DNA of 64,000 nt from positions 496,001 through 560,000 of the forward strand of contig NZ_FREZ01000001.1 in assembly GCF_900143525.1 (NCBI RefSeq), given 5' to 3'. Below the pieces are notes generated by a model. It saw nothing but the letters and a program-made list of their open reading frames with translations, had not been told where the DNA came from and searched no databases. Positions 21,401 to 30,926 of this stretch are shown here, piece after piece (positions within the stretch are counted from its first letter, which is position 1; each line of letters opens with the position of its first letter). The stretch comes from Ruegeria sp. Alg231-54 (GTDB lineage: Bacteria; Pseudomonadota; Alphaproteobacteria; Rhodobacterales; Rhodobacteraceae). A program made the translations under genes and the position numbers.

Positions 21401-21581
21401 CCATGCACGATAGGTTTGCACTCGCAGAATACGGCCCCGCACTTCAAACACTCAAGGCAGATTTAATTTCGTTTACCGCCACTTAAAGTTATATCGCAAT
21501 TGCAGCATTTCTAACGTTGAAGGCGGTTTAGAACTGTTTTAAGTCTCCATTAATTCTAATGTGAATCACAGGAGCCCGTAG

Positions 21582-22130
21582 ATGAAAACCGGCGCAAAAC
21601 TGCCTTCCGTTACCTTCCACACCCGCGCCCGCGACGAAGCGATCGAAGGATCCAACCCGTTCCGTTGGGAAGACAAAACAACCGCGGATTACTTCGCAGG
21701 CAAGCGCGTCATCCTGTTTTCCCTGCCCGGTGCGTTCACACCCACATGCTCGACCTACCAACTGCCCGGTTTCGAAAACGGGTATGCCGATTTCACTGCC
21801 AAGGGCATCGATGAAATCTACTGCATGTCCGTGAATGACAGCTTTGTCATGAACAAATGGGCACAGGATCAGGGCCTGAAAAACGTCAAAGTCATCCCTG
21901 ACGGTTCGGGCGAATTTACCCGCAAAATGGGCATGCTGGTCGACAAGGAAAACCTGGGCTTTGGCATGCGTTCGTGGCGCTACGCTGCCATCGTAACCGA
22001 TGGTGTAGTCGAAGCTTGGTTCGAAGAGCCCGGCCTGATGGATAACTGCCCCGAAGACCCCTATGGCGTTTCGTCCCCGGAAACCCTGATGAAGCACCTG
22101 GAAGAAGCCAAAGAACCGGCACTGGCATAA
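21582..22130 (+). CDS. Peroxiredoxin, Prx5 subfamily
   Basis: This 182-residue thiol peroxidase has the peroxidatic cysteine motif PGAFTPTCS (Cys56) and the Prx5-type sequence YQLPGFENGYADFTAKGIDEIYCMSVNDSFVMNKWA. It reduces hydrogen peroxide and organic peroxides, taking electrons from glutathione/glutaredoxin or thioredoxin. ACAGGAGC precedes the ATG. It converges with oxyR, a peroxide-sensing regulator gene, with a shared terminator between them. Confidence 0.93.
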   Translation: MKTGAKLPSVTFHTRARDEAIEGSNPFRWEDKTTADYFAGKRVILFSLPGAFTPTCSTYQLPGFENGYADFTAKGIDEIYCMSVNDSFVMNKWAQDQGLKNVKVIPDGSGEFTRKMGMLVDKENLGFGMRSWRYAAIVTDGVVEAWFEEPGLMDNCPEDPYGVSSPETLMKHLEEAKEPALA

Positions 22131-22151
22131 GAATTGTCAGGCTGACGTATC

Positions 22152-22179
22152 AAAGGCTCGCCTTTGGCGGGCCTTTTTT
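22152..22179 (+). terminator. Intrinsic terminator after the peroxiredoxin gene
   Basis: An 11-bp stem with one G-U pair (AAAGGCTCGCC / GGCGGGCCTTT, loop TTT) is followed by Ts. Its end overlaps the oxyR stop codon on the other strand. Confidence 0.8.
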
Positions 22180-23101
22180 AATGACGGGTCGCGGTTACGA
22201 TATCTTCGCCAACACGCTGGATGACTTCCGCCAGACTGTCGAACCAGTCTTCATGTCCTGTCGAAAGGCGCCGGACCAAACCCACCGTCCGCGCAGGCTG
22301 CGGTGCCCCGAACCGCATGAGCTTGAGCCCCGGAACAGCTTCGGTTTCCGAGCGCGCCGCGAGTTCAGGCATGAGTGTCAGGCCAAACCCTTCGGCAACC
22401 AGTCGCGACAGAGTCGCCAGTGAGGACGCCCCCATATTGATCAAACCGCTGCTTCTGTCCTGACCACAGACCTCAAGCGCCTGATCCGTCAGGCAATGTC
22501 CGTCATCCAGCAACATCAACTGCGCGGTCTGCAGATCCACCGGGCGCAAGGCATCCGGGTCTGAGTGTACTGTCCCAAGCCGCCCCGCGCTTCCGGCAAG
22601 CAGAAAGCGATCCTCGAAAAGCGGCAATTCGAACAATTCGCTGCCACCGGCCGGCAAGGCCATCACACCAGCATCGATTTCCCCGGCCCGCAGCATAGCC
22701 AGCAAGCGCTCGGTCCGTGCCTCGCGGATCTGCACCCGCAAGGAGACGTCGGCTGTGCGCAGCCCGGCAAGCACACCAGGCAAAAGATAAGGCGCAATCG
22801 TCGGGATGATTCCAATCGCCAAAGACCGATGCCCAACGGAATGATCCTTTGCGAACTGGTCCAGCCTGTCTGCCGCGCCTAGCACCTGACGGGCGTAGTC
22901 CAGCACGTCGCGCCCCAACGGCGTCAGCAGTATGTCGCGGGCCTGACGTTCGAACAGCGGCCCGCCCAAGGTCTCTTCTAACGCTTTGATTTGAACCGAC
23001 AGCGCGGGTTGTGAGACATGGCAGACCTGCGCCGCACGACCAAAATTGCGCTGATCCGCCACCGCATTGAAATACTGAAGCTGTCTGAGGGTAAAATTCA
23101 T
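22178..23101 (-). CDS. oxyR: OxyR-type hydrogen peroxide-sensing LysR regulator
   Basis: This 307-residue LysR-family protein has an N-terminal winged helix (TLRQLQYFNAVADQRNFGRAAQVCHVSQPAL). Its C-terminal sensing domain carries the OxyR redox signature DDGHCLTDQALEVC, with Cys203 and Cys212 spaced nine apart like the E. coli disulfide pair 199/208. OxyR senses peroxide by disulfide formation and activates defence genes. ATG 23101 follows AGGA seven bases upstream. An ATAG-N7-CTAT element overlaps its start region, suggesting autoregulation. Confidence 0.93.
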   Translation of the reverse strand: MNFTLRQLQYFNAVADQRNFGRAAQVCHVSQPALSVQIKALEETLGGPLFERQARDILLTPLGRDVLDYARQVLGAADRLDQFAKDHSVGHRSLAIGIIPTIAPYLLPGVLAGLRTADVSLRVQIREARTERLLAMLRAGEIDAGVMALPAGGSELFELPLFEDRFLLAGSAGRLGTVHSDPDALRPVDLQTAQLMLLDDGHCLTDQALEVCGQDRSSGLINMGASSLATLSRLVAEGFGLTLMPELAARSETEAVPGLKLMRFGAPQPARTVGLVRRLSTGHEDWFDSLAEVIQRVGEDIVTATRH

Positions 23102-23114
23102 AGGCAATTCCTAT
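23100..23114. promoter_or_regulatory. OxyR-like binding site over the oxyR start region
   Basis: The sequence ATAG-GCAATTC-CTAT (ATAG, seven bases, CTAT) matches the classical OxyR recognition unit and has symmetric ATAGG/CCTAT arms. It covers the oxyR start codon and ribosome binding site, which would fit negative autoregulation. Only one unit is seen; full OxyR sites usually have several. Confidence 0.45.
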
Positions 23115-23180
23115 CACTACCCCCTGAAACCTCAACTGTGAATTATGGAACTTCCACCCAATCAGGCGAGTTTTCTCTGC

Positions 23181-24260
23181 CTAATCTTCGTAATGGCGCT
23201 TGAGGCGTTGCAGGGCGATGCGTAGAACGATTTTTCCCGACCGCGCCGACCAACCCATACGTTTTTCGGCCAGCTCCAACCCCTCAAGATAGCAACAGCA
23301 GCGCAGCACCACGTCGCTCAGCCCCGGCCCGAGGTCAGATAGGGCGCGCTCGACCCGGTCACGCGCGTCCGAGGAACCTTGCCCCGCAAATGTGTCAGTA
23401 CGGAAACTTCCCCGTCCCGCTGCGGTCAGAAAATGATCCCAATTTTGAGCGACCTGAGGACCAATCTGCGCCAGCTCAAAGTCTTCACGTAGACGCTCGC
23501 CGGCGCCGACGAGGGTTTCGTCTAGGAAGGGTTAACCGTCCCGGTCCCGCCTGCGCGCCAGAGCGATCAGAGGGCTTTCGGCCGCACTGTATCGCATACG
23601 TTTGGCGCGGCGTGGTGATCCATCCCGGCTTTGCCCCATCTGCGTTTGAAATGGCGTTTGCGCTTCGGACATTCCGAACTCGTTTCTGGCGCGCGCCTTG
23701 TTTTCGGCGTCGGCAACCAACTGGCTTAACGCCGAGCGCCCGGATGTCGAGATGAGATAGCGAGAGATACGTCCGGGATTGTCGCATGAAATCCAGTCCT
23801 TCAGCGCCAACGCCTGCGCAATCTTGCATTCCACGACTGCGGTTCTGGTGGCGCCGCTGTCACCCGTGTCGCAAACGACCACCGCCTTGCCCATCTCTTC
23901 CGCCACGGCAAGGACCGCACCGGACTCACAAAGGCGTCGCAGTATTCGAAGGGCTTCGCGGTTGAACTCCTTATCCTTGGCCGTGTCCTCTGACTGTGCG
24001 CCCAATGGTTCGTTTGCGGACCCAGCCTGACCTTCGGTTTCCGAAAAATGGACCTCTGCCAGGGACTGCAAGGCAGCATCCACCAAAGGATCGTCGCGGC
24101 GCATTTCAATACGGCGGATCTGTCTGAGTATGGTTGACGCATGGCACCCCACAGAACGCGCGATATCGCGGATCGATTGACCGGTTTCGGTATGCGCCAG
24201 GTATCTCTGCGCCCCTTCAGGCACCCAAGCCGGAATGGTGAAAGCCATGTTTTCTTGCAT
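23181..24260 (-). pseudogene. HTH / DUF6456 protein gene interrupted by one in-frame TAA
   Basis: The first frame (24260 to 23532) codes for 242 residues: an N-terminal helix-turn-helix (GQSIRDIARSVGCHASTILRQIRRIE), then a linker ending LIALARRRDRDG. A TAA at 23534-23532 stops it. In the same frame the next 116 codons stay open to TAG at 23181 and read as the conserved DUF6456 C-terminal domain: PFLDETLVGAGERLREDFEL, then VVLRCCCYLEGLELAEKRMGW and SARSGKIVLRIALQRLKRHY. The domain is intact apart from one codon, which in relatives is a normal residue between DG and PF. The cause could be a recent nonsense mutation, a sequencing error or readthrough. It is divergent from the DUF6477 gene. Confidence 0.8.
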
Positions 24261-24500
24261 AGTCACTTGCCCTCGTCGACAAAACAATCGGTTCTCAATC
24301 GCCCCCGGTGAATGTGTTAACCAATCCTAACTAGAGCCGCTTTCGTTACTCGTTCGTTAACCGGGAGAGACAACTACCAGATTTGATTCAAAATCATAAA
24401 CACTCATGAAGTCAGAGTTCGGAGAGAACCCACACAAGGCAACACTCACTTAGGTTGTGTGCCAAATGGCTATCTTCTGTTCAACCAAGGGATCACCGAA

Positions 24501-24800
24501 TTGCAGGACCTGATGACCATGATTACAACGCTCCGCCGCCCACGCCTGTTGGCACGGGCCGCTAAAATTGGGGCGCAGGAGTATGATCGGGACCGGCATC
24601 TTCAGCGTGTTCTGGGATACGGATCACTGCCCGGCACTGGGTCTGCGCTGGTTCGTCTGCTGGAATTGGAACGAGAGGTTAACGCCCAAAGGCTGGCCGA
24701 AGACGCCGCCTATTCGCTGGTCCGCCATCTGGACCTGCTGATCGCACTGTTGGGCGAGGCGCAACTGTTCAAAGCCAGTCGCGCCGCGCAATATCAATGA
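24501..24800 (+). CDS. DUF6477 family protein
   Basis: This small protein of about 99 residues matches the DUF6477 family of Rhodobacterales (TLRRPRLLARAAKIGAQEYDRD, LQRVLGYGSLP, then AAYSLVRHLDLLIALLGEAQL). Function is unknown. It is usually divergent from the DUF6456 gene, as here. The proposed TTG start at 24501 has AAGGGA eight bases upstream; ATG 24513 (with AGGA) and ATG 24459 are alternatives. The 240 bases between the two divergent genes contain TTAACC-type half sites that could bind CtrA, but no gene. Confidence 0.78.
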   Translation: MQDLMTMITTLRRPRLLARAAKIGAQEYDRDRHLQRVLGYGSLPGTGSALVRLLELEREVNAQRLAEDAAYSLVRHLDLLIALLGEAQLFKASRAAQYQ

Positions 24801-26345
24801 TCAGGTGAAGGCATCCGGCATGGATGCTTTCTTTTCCGCCACGTATGCGTTCAATGCTTCGTTGACGGCGGGGTCGAGTTGCGGTTGCTGGTAATTGGCC
24901 AGCAGATACTCGACCCGCGACGTGGCCAATTGGCGCGTGTCGCGCCCGCCTTCGTCTTCCCAGGTCTCAAAGGGTTTGTAATCCAGGACCTCGGACTTCC
25001 AGAACGCTTCTTTGAAATTCTCCTGCGTATGGGCGCAGCCCAGGTAGTGACCGCCAGGGCCAACCTCGCGGATCGCATCCATCGCCTGCGCGTTTTCATC
25101 ATAGGCCACGCCCTTGGCCAGACCGTGCAAAACGCCCAACTGGTCGGCATCCATGACGAACTTTTCGAAGTCTGCAACAAGACCGCCTTCAAGCCAGCCG
25201 CAGGAATGCAGCATAAAGTTCACGCCAGCCATCAGCCCCATGTTCAGCGAGTTTGCGGTCTCATAAGCCGCCTGTGCATCAGGCAGTTTCGAGCCGCAGA
25301 ACGACCCGGCCGAGCGGAACGGCAGGTTCAGACGTCGCGCCAGCTGGCCCGCACCGTAGGTAACCATCGAAGCCTCGGGCGTACCAAATGTCGGCGCGCC
25401 AGAGTTCATATCGATCGATGACACAAAGGCACCGAAAATCGCAGGCGCACCCGGACGGATGATCTGGCTATAAGCGACACCAGCCAGAACTTCGGCCAGA
25501 ACCTGCGTTAGTGTCCCTGCAATCGAAACCGGCGCCATCGCACCACCCACGATAAAGGGCGAGATGATGCAGGCCTGATTGTTCTTCGCATAAACTTCCA
25601 GCGCGCCCATCATCACGTCGTCTAAGGTCATCGGCGAGTTGATGTTGGTCAGCGAGGTCATCACCGTGTTTTCCTGAACGAACTCTTTGCCGAACAGAAT
25701 CTCACACATCTCAACCGAATCCTGCGCACGGCTGGGATCGGTGACCGAGCCCATGAACGGCTTGTCCGACAAGGTCATGTGCGCCATCAGCATGTCAAGG
25801 TGACGCTTGTTCACCGGAATATCTGTCGGCTCGCACACGGTCCCGCCCGAATGGTGCAACCACTTGGACATATACGCCAGTTTCACGAACTTGTTGAAAT
25901 CTTCCATGTTTGCATAGCGACGGCCACCTTGCGCGTCCCGCACAAAGGGCGGGCCGTACACCGGGGCCAGAACCAGATTGCGGCCACCGATGACAACCGA
26001 TTTCTCGGGGTTTCGGGCATGCTGCGTGAATTCGCTGGGCGCGGTTTTGATCAGCTGACGCGCCAAACCGCGCGGAATGCGGACGCGTTCACCATCGACA
26101 TCGGCGCCAACATCTTTCCAGCGCTGCAACGCGGCTGGGTTGTCGACAAAGTTCACGCCGACTTCGGCCAGAATGGTTTCCGCATTGGTTTCGATGATTT
26201 CCAACGCTTCTTCGTTGAGAACCTCGAAGTTCGGAATATTCCGTTCGATGTATTTCGCCGTTTCGATGCGAACCGCGGTACGTTCGGCCCGGCGGGCGGC
26301 GCCACCGCCACCTCTTGCCCGACGCCGGGTGTTTGCCTCTGCCAT
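24801..26345 (-). CDS. MttB superfamily methyltransferase without pyrrolysine
   Basis: This 514-residue protein of the trimethylamine/glycine-betaine methyltransferase family moves a methyl group from a quaternary or tertiary amine to a corrinoid protein. Family motifs include FVRDAQGGRRYANMEDF, ISPFIVGGAMAPVSIAG and GPGGHYLGCAHTQENF. The frame has no internal amber codon, so it belongs to the non-pyrrolysine group, whose known member is glycine betaine methyltransferase MtgB. No corrinoid protein, activator or second methyltransferase gene is next to it. A basic N-terminus (RRRARGGGGAARR) precedes the domain. Substrate is unknown. Confidence 0.88.
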   Translation of the reverse strand: MAEANTRRRARGGGGAARRAERTAVRIETAKYIERNIPNFEVLNEEALEIIETNAETILAEVGVNFVDNPAALQRWKDVGADVDGERVRIPRGLARQLIKTAPSEFTQHARNPEKSVVIGGRNLVLAPVYGPPFVRDAQGGRRYANMEDFNKFVKLAYMSKWLHHSGGTVCEPTDIPVNKRHLDMLMAHMTLSDKPFMGSVTDPSRAQDSVEMCEILFGKEFVQENTVMTSLTNINSPMTLDDVMMGALEVYAKNNQACIISPFIVGGAMAPVSIAGTLTQVLAEVLAGVAYSQIIRPGAPAIFGAFVSSIDMNSGAPTFGTPEASMVTYGAGQLARRLNLPFRSAGSFCGSKLPDAQAAYETANSLNMGLMAGVNFMLHSCGWLEGGLVADFEKFVMDADQLGVLHGLAKGVAYDENAQAMDAIREVGPGGHYLGCAHTQENFKEAFWKSEVLDYKPFETWEDEGGRDTRQLATSRVEYLLANYQQPQLDPAVNEALNAYVAEKKASMPDAFT

Positions 26346-26478
26346 GAGAAGATCCCGTCTATTGATTGATTTGATCAGTTTGTTACAGCAAGCATTTGGG
26401 GCAAAGCATCTAATTTACGGCGCTATAGGGGGAAAAGCGACATCCGCAGGAACCAAAACCGTCAGGCACTTGCTCTGA

Positions 26479-26919
26479 TCAGGAAAGTTCCTTCTCCATC
26501 AGGATCGTCTTTCCGCTTACCTCTTTCTCGTGCCACCCCATGTATAGGTACATGGAGACTGTCGCTTGCATCAATTTATGCGTTCGCAACCTGAGCTTAG
26601 CGGTGCCCGTTCCCTTGGCTTCTTGTTCAGCTATTTCGATCAACTGCCTCGCCAACCCTGCCCCTTGTGCCTTAGGCGAGACGGCGAGGTTAAAGATCAT
26701 CATCGCAGAATCAACCCGGTCAAAAACAATAAACCCGATGATGTCTTCATCCTTCGTGGCAACCCAGGCCTGATGCGCGGCGATGTCGTCGCCAACGCCG
26801 TCCGTGACATCGGGCAGATCAGGAATATCGCGCAATGCCTCCGCATAGGCCGCCGCAATGCAGGTTGTGACGGCTTCGGTATCAGCAGCTCTTGCGCGGC
26901 GTAGTATGATCTCGGGCAT
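26479..26919 (-). CDS. GNAT family N-acetyltransferase
   Basis: This 146-residue single-domain acetyltransferase has the GNAT core: FNLAVSPKAQGAGLARQLIEIAEQEA with the acetyl-CoA-binding Q/R-x2-G-x-G/A loop (QGAGLA) and a final MYLYMGWHEKEVSGKTILMEKEL. The acceptor is unknown. Start ATG 26919 has AAAGAGCGCGAG in front; an upstream frame to 26970 lacks support. Confidence 0.83.
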   Translation of the reverse strand: MPEIILRRARAADTEAVTTCIAAAYAEALRDIPDLPDVTDGVGDDIAAHQAWVATKDEDIIGFIVFDRVDSAMMIFNLAVSPKAQGAGLARQLIEIAEQEAKGTGTAKLRLRTHKLMQATVSMYLYMGWHEKEVSGKTILMEKELS

Positions 26920-27010
26920 CTCGCGCTCTTTCTGTACTATCCTGAGGCACAATTGCACAAATGACGTCATAGCGCTTGCACATGCAAGGCTTGCGACCTA
27001 ATAGCCAACC

Positions 27011-28570
27011 ATGACCCAAGACACCCATGACCGCCTTCTGATCATCGACTTCGGCAGCCAGGTTACGCAGCTTATTGCGCGCCGCCTGCGCGAGCTGAAT
27101 GTCTATTGCGAAATCCACCCCTATCAAAAAGTCACGATGGACTTTGTGCGGGAAATGGCCCCGAAGGCCGTGATATTCTCGGGCGGTCCTGACAGCGTTA
27201 CACGTGAGGGTTCGCCCCGTGTACCGCAAGAGATCTTTGATTACGGCGTTCCAATCCTTGGTATCTGCTACGGCCAACAGGTGATGATGCACCAGCTGGG
27301 CGGCAAAGTTGAAAGCGGACACGGCACGGCCGAGTTCGGCCGCGCGTTTGTGACCCCCAACCAAAAGCTGGATATTCTGGACGGCTGGTTCACTGATGGC
27401 GATGAACAAGTCTGGATGAGCCACGGCGATCACGTCAGCGAAATCGCGCCCGGCTTCACCGTTTACGGCACCTCCCCCAACGCACCTTTCGCGATCACCG
27501 CGGACAGCGACCGTCACTTTTATGCGGTTCAGTTCCACCCCGAAGTGCACCACACCCCCATGGGTGCAAAACTGTATGAAAATTTCGTCAAACTTGCCGG
27601 GTTCAAGGGCGATTGGACCATGGGTGCCTATCGCGAACAAATGATCGAAAAGATCCGCGAGCAGGTCGGCGACAAAAAGGTCATCTGCGGTCTGTCCGGT
27701 GGTGTCGACAGCTCGGTCGCGGCGATCCTGATCCACGAGGCAATCGGCGATCAGCTGACCTGTGTATTCGTGGACCATGGCTTGCTGCGCAAGAACGAGG
27801 CCGAAGAAGTCGTCGGCATGTTCCGCGATAATTACAACATCCAGCTGATCCACGCGAACGAAAGCGATCTGTTCCTTGGTGAACTCGAAGGTCAAAGCGA
27901 CCCCGAAACCAAACGCAAGATCATTGGCAAGCTGTTCATCGACGTGTTCCAGAAACACGCTGACACCATCGATGGTGCAGAGTTTCTGGCGCAAGGCACG
28001 CTGTATCCAGACGTTATTGAATCGGTGTCATTCTCGGGCGGCCCCTCGGTCACGATCAAATCGCACCACAACGTTGGTGGCCTGCCCGAAAAGATGGGCC
28101 TGAAACTGGTCGAGCCGCTGCGCGAGCTGTTCAAGGACGAAGTCCGCGCGCTGGGTCGCGAGTTGGGCCTGCCCCAGAGCTTCATCGGTCGCCATCCCTT
28201 CCCCGGTCCCGGTCTGGCGATTCGCTGCCCCGGTGAGATCACCCGTGAAAAGCTGGACATCCTGCGCGAAGCGGATGCGGTCTATATCGACCAGATTCGC
28301 AAGCACGGCCTTTACGATGACATCTGGCAAGCATTTGTGGCCATCCTGCCCGTGCGCACGGTGGGCGTCATGGGCGACGGTCGCACCTACGACTACGCTT
28401 GTGCCCTGCGCGCGGTGACATCGGTGGATGGCATGACCGCAGACTACTACCCGTTCAGCCATGAGTTTTTGGGCGAAACGGCCACACGGATCATCAACGA
28501 GGTCAAAGGCATCAACAGATGCACCTATGACATCACATCAAAACCACCCGGAACCATCGAGTGGGAATAA
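27011..28570 (+). CDS. guaA: GMP synthase (glutamine-hydrolysing)
   Basis: This 519-residue enzyme makes GMP from XMP, ATP and glutamine. It has an N-terminal class I glutaminase ([15 protein letters not shown]; nucleophile in [17 protein letters not shown]), then the ATP pyrophosphatase ([13 protein letters not shown]) and the C-terminal dimerisation domain ending KPPGTIEWE. All are complete. A terminator follows immediately. Confidence 0.97.
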   Translation: MTQDTHDRLLIIDFGSQVTQLIARRLRELNVYCEIHPYQKVTMDFVREMAPKAVIFSGGPDSVTREGSPRVPQEIFDYGVPILGICYGQQVMMHQLGGKVESGHGTAEFGRAFVTPNQKLDILDGWFTDGDEQVWMSHGDHVSEIAPGFTVYGTSPNAPFAITADSDRHFYAVQFHPEVHHTPMGAKLYENFVKLAGFKGDWTMGAYREQMIEKIREQVGDKKVICGLSGGVDSSVAAILIHEAIGDQLTCVFVDHGLLRKNEAEEVVGMFRDNYNIQLIHANESDLFLGELEGQSDPETKRKIIGKLFIDVFQKHADTIDGAEFLAQGTLYPDVIESVSFSGGPSVTIKSHHNVGGLPEKMGLKLVEPLRELFKDEVRALGRELGLPQSFIGRHPFPGPGLAIRCPGEITREKLDILREADAVYIDQIRKHGLYDDIWQAFVAILPVRTVGVMGDGRTYDYACALRAVTSVDGMTADYYPFSHEFLGETATRIINEVKGINRCTYDITSKPPGTIEWE

Positions 28571-28574
28571 TGCG

Positions 28575-28602
28575 AAAGCCGGGCTCTGTCCCGGCTTTTT
28601 TG
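28575..28602 (+). terminator. Intrinsic terminator of guaA
   Basis: A 9-bp perfect stem (AAAGCCGGG / CCCGGCTTT, loop CTCTGT) is followed by a T run, four bases after the guaA stop. Confidence 0.9.
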
Positions 28603-28667
28603 TTTTTCACGCCGTGAAAAAATCGATAGCAATCAATTTGGTATAACCAAAATCTACAGGCCCCCGG

Positions 28668-29573
28668 ATGGAAACGGCCAGACCACAGATCGGCAAGGCA
28701 GCGCTCTGGATGACCGGGGCGATTGCCTCATTCTCGTCCATGGCAATCGCGGGCCGCGAACTGAGCGTGACCCACGACACGTTCGAGATCATGTTCTACC
28801 GCAGCCTCGTCGGCATCTGCGTGGTCGCCCTGATCCTGACTCTGACTCGAAAGTGGCACCAGGTTTCGACCGAACGGATCGGCTTGCACGGCATCCGGAA
28901 CGTATTGCATTTCACCGGGCAAAACCTCTGGTTTTATGCGGTCAGCGTCATTCCGTTGGCACAGGTGTTTGCGCTGGAGTTTACGCAGCCCATATGGGTC
29001 ATACTGCTGTCTCCACTTCTATTGAAAGAGCGCCTGACGACCGTGCGCATGTTATCGGCGCTGATCGGATTTGCCGGAATTCTACTGGTCGCCCGGCCGG
29101 GCACCGTGCCTCTCAGTGCAGGTGTGATGACCGCTGCTATGTCCGCTGTTTTCTTTGCCTTAACAACGATATCGACAAAGTCCCTCACTCGTTTTGCCAG
29201 CATCGGGTGCATCATGTTCTGGCTGACAGTAATGCAAGCCGTGCTGGGGCTGATCGCATCGGGTATCGACGGACAAATCACCCTGCCCTCGGCAAGCACA
29301 GCTCCGTTTTTGTTGCTGGTGGGACTGGCCGGGCTGCTGGCGCATTACTGCATCACAAATGCGCTGGCGATTGCCCCGGCAACCGTTGTGGTGCCGTTTG
29401 ACTTTGCACGCCTGCCCACAATCGCGGTCATAGGTATGGTTCTGTATCACGAATCGCTGGATCACTGGACCCTATTAGGCGCTGCGGTAATTTTCGTAGG
29501 TATTTTCCTGAACGTTCACGCCGAGAATCGTAACAGTTTGGCAACACCTCTACGCGACACTCAACACAAGTAA
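28668..29573 (+). CDS. DMT superfamily transporter (EamA domains)
   Basis: This 301-residue inner-membrane protein has about ten hydrophobic segments and two EamA repeats (first repeat ending near ISVIPLAQVFALEFTQPIWVILLSPLLL; second near FDFARLPTIAVIGMVLYHESLDHWTLLGAAVIFVGIFL). These proteins export or import metabolites; the substrate cannot be predicted. Confidence 0.87.
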   Translation: METARPQIGKAALWMTGAIASFSSMAIAGRELSVTHDTFEIMFYRSLVGICVVALILTLTRKWHQVSTERIGLHGIRNVLHFTGQNLWFYAVSVIPLAQVFALEFTQPIWVILLSPLLLKERLTTVRMLSALIGFAGILLVARPGTVPLSAGVMTAAMSAVFFALTTISTKSLTRFASIGCIMFWLTVMQAVLGLIASGIDGQITLPSASTAPFLLLVGLAGLLAHYCITNALAIAPATVVVPFDFARLPTIAVIGMVLYHESLDHWTLLGAAVIFVGIFLNVHAENRNSLATPLRDTQHK

Positions 29574-29694
29574 CGCACGGTCACCAGTTGACGATAAGGT
29601 AAAGCTCAAGAAAACATCGAGCACCACAATGCAGGTCAGTCCGCACCACATATCAACAGGCGCTGACCTTCAGGAGACCTAGAGGGAGGAACTA

Positions 29695-30822
29695 ATGAAA
29701 AAAGCGCTTCTACAGGCGTGTGCGGTATGCGTTGGCGCAACCGGTGCTTACGCAGGCGGTCTTGATCGCAGCGGCCAGGGCGTCAACATTCTGTTTGAGG
29801 AAGGTTCTGTTGTTCAGTTCCGTTTGGGTTACGCAAACCCCGACGTGAGCGGTGAGCAGAACGGTGTTGATTCCGGAAACATCGCCAAAAGCTTCTGGAC
29901 ACCACACCTAGCGTACAAGCATTCGTTTACCGATCAGTTGGACTTTGCTCTCATCTATGACGAACCGTACGGTGCCGATGTCGAGTACCCGTCGAACTAT
30001 CCTTTGTCGCAGAACCCCTTGGCCGCTTTTGGTGGTCGCACCGACGTTTTGCGCGCTAAAGCGGATGTTGATGCGATTACTGCCCTGGTGCGTTACAAGT
30101 TCGATGGCGGCTTCAGCGCAATCGGCGGTATTCGCGCACAGCGAGCCAAGGCAACGGTTGCTGTCCCGGTTGTTGCTGGCTACGAATTTGAATCCGGCTC
30201 TGAGGTTGACTTCGGTTACGTCGTAGGCGTCGCATGGGAACGTCCCGACATCGCCGCACGTGTAGCATTGACCTACAACTCGAAAATCACACACGATTTC
30301 GACTCGACGGAGTCCATCAACCGGAGACCACCGCCCGTCCCCGCACCGCTTGTGACCGCACAGACCGAAACCGAAGTTGTGACGCCTCAATCGGTAAATC
30401 TGGACTTCCAGACTGGTGTGGCACCAAAAACACTGCTGTTCGGCTCGATCCGCTGGGTTGACTGGCCGCAGACAGTTCTGGCACCGCCGGTTTATACTGC
30501 CGCTGCACAACAGAACCTGGTTGATTACGCGGACGACACCTTCACCTACACACTGGGTCTTGGCTACAAGTTCACCGAAGAGTTTTCTGGCGCGATCTCT
30601 GCGGGCTATGAAACGTCCTCGGGTTCCACTGTTTCGAACCTCGGCCCCACCGACGGTTTCTGGAGCCTTGGCGTAGGTGGTACATACACTTTCGAGCAGG
30701 CGCAGATTTCTGGCGGCATCCGCTATACCGATATCGGCGATGCGACCACCACCACAGGTGGCGAATTCTCGGGCAACTCGGCTTGGAGCGTCGGTCTGCA
30801 GCTCACTTACACGCTGAACTGA
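29695..30822 (+). CDS. OmpP1/FadL/TodX-type outer membrane protein
   Basis: This 375-residue beta-barrel protein has a signal peptide (MKKALLQACAVCVGATGAYA, cut before GGLDRSGQ) and a C-terminal aromatic-rich strand ending LQLTYTLN. The N-terminal GGLDRSGQGVNILFEEG matches the hatch region of FadL-like porins, which take up long-chain fatty acids and other hydrophobic compounds. It stands alone with its own terminator. Confidence 0.85.
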   Translation: MKKALLQACAVCVGATGAYAGGLDRSGQGVNILFEEGSVVQFRLGYANPDVSGEQNGVDSGNIAKSFWTPHLAYKHSFTDQLDFALIYDEPYGADVEYPSNYPLSQNPLAAFGGRTDVLRAKADVDAITALVRYKFDGGFSAIGGIRAQRAKATVAVPVVAGYEFESGSEVDFGYVVGVAWERPDIAARVALTYNSKITHDFDSTESINRRPPPVPAPLVTAQTETEVVTPQSVNLDFQTGVAPKTLLFGSIRWVDWPQTVLAPPVYTAAAQQNLVDYADDTFTYTLGLGYKFTEEFSGAISAGYETSSGSTVSNLGPTDGFWSLGVGGTYTFEQAQISGGIRYTDIGDATTTTGGEFSGNSAWSVGLQLTYTLN

Positions 30823-30844
30823 TCCCGCCTACCGAACCAACTAC

Positions 30845-30878
30845 AAAAAACCCCGCCACATTCGGCGGGGTTTTTTTT
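30845..30878 (+). terminator. Intrinsic terminator of the FadL-like gene
   Basis: A stem CCCCGCC / GGCGGGG (extended by A/T pairs to 13 bp) has a 6-base loop and is followed by eight Ts. Confidence 0.92.
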
Positions 30879-30926
30879 GCGCAAGTTTCGGGTCGAACGT
30901 CGCCGTGGAGAATGCAAGAACGGGCT

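Noticed and set aside
23181..23531. Separate small gene for the DUF6456 C-terminal part
   Set aside because: No start codon with a binding site follows the TAA, and the frame is continuous with the upstream half, so one broken gene explains it better.
24300..24365. CtrA binding sites (TTAA-N7-TTAA) upstream of DUF6477
   Set aside because: TTAACC half-sites occur twice, but the second half of the best candidate is one base off; kept only as a remark.
24801..26345. Pyrrolysine-dependent trimethylamine methyltransferase
   Set aside because: No in-frame TAG in the coding region; the protein is the non-pyrrolysine type.
26882..27994. Long 370-codon open frame on the minus strand
   Set aside because: It lies antisense to guaA, whose plus-strand product is certain; the residues are not protein-family-like and no ribosome binding site is seen.
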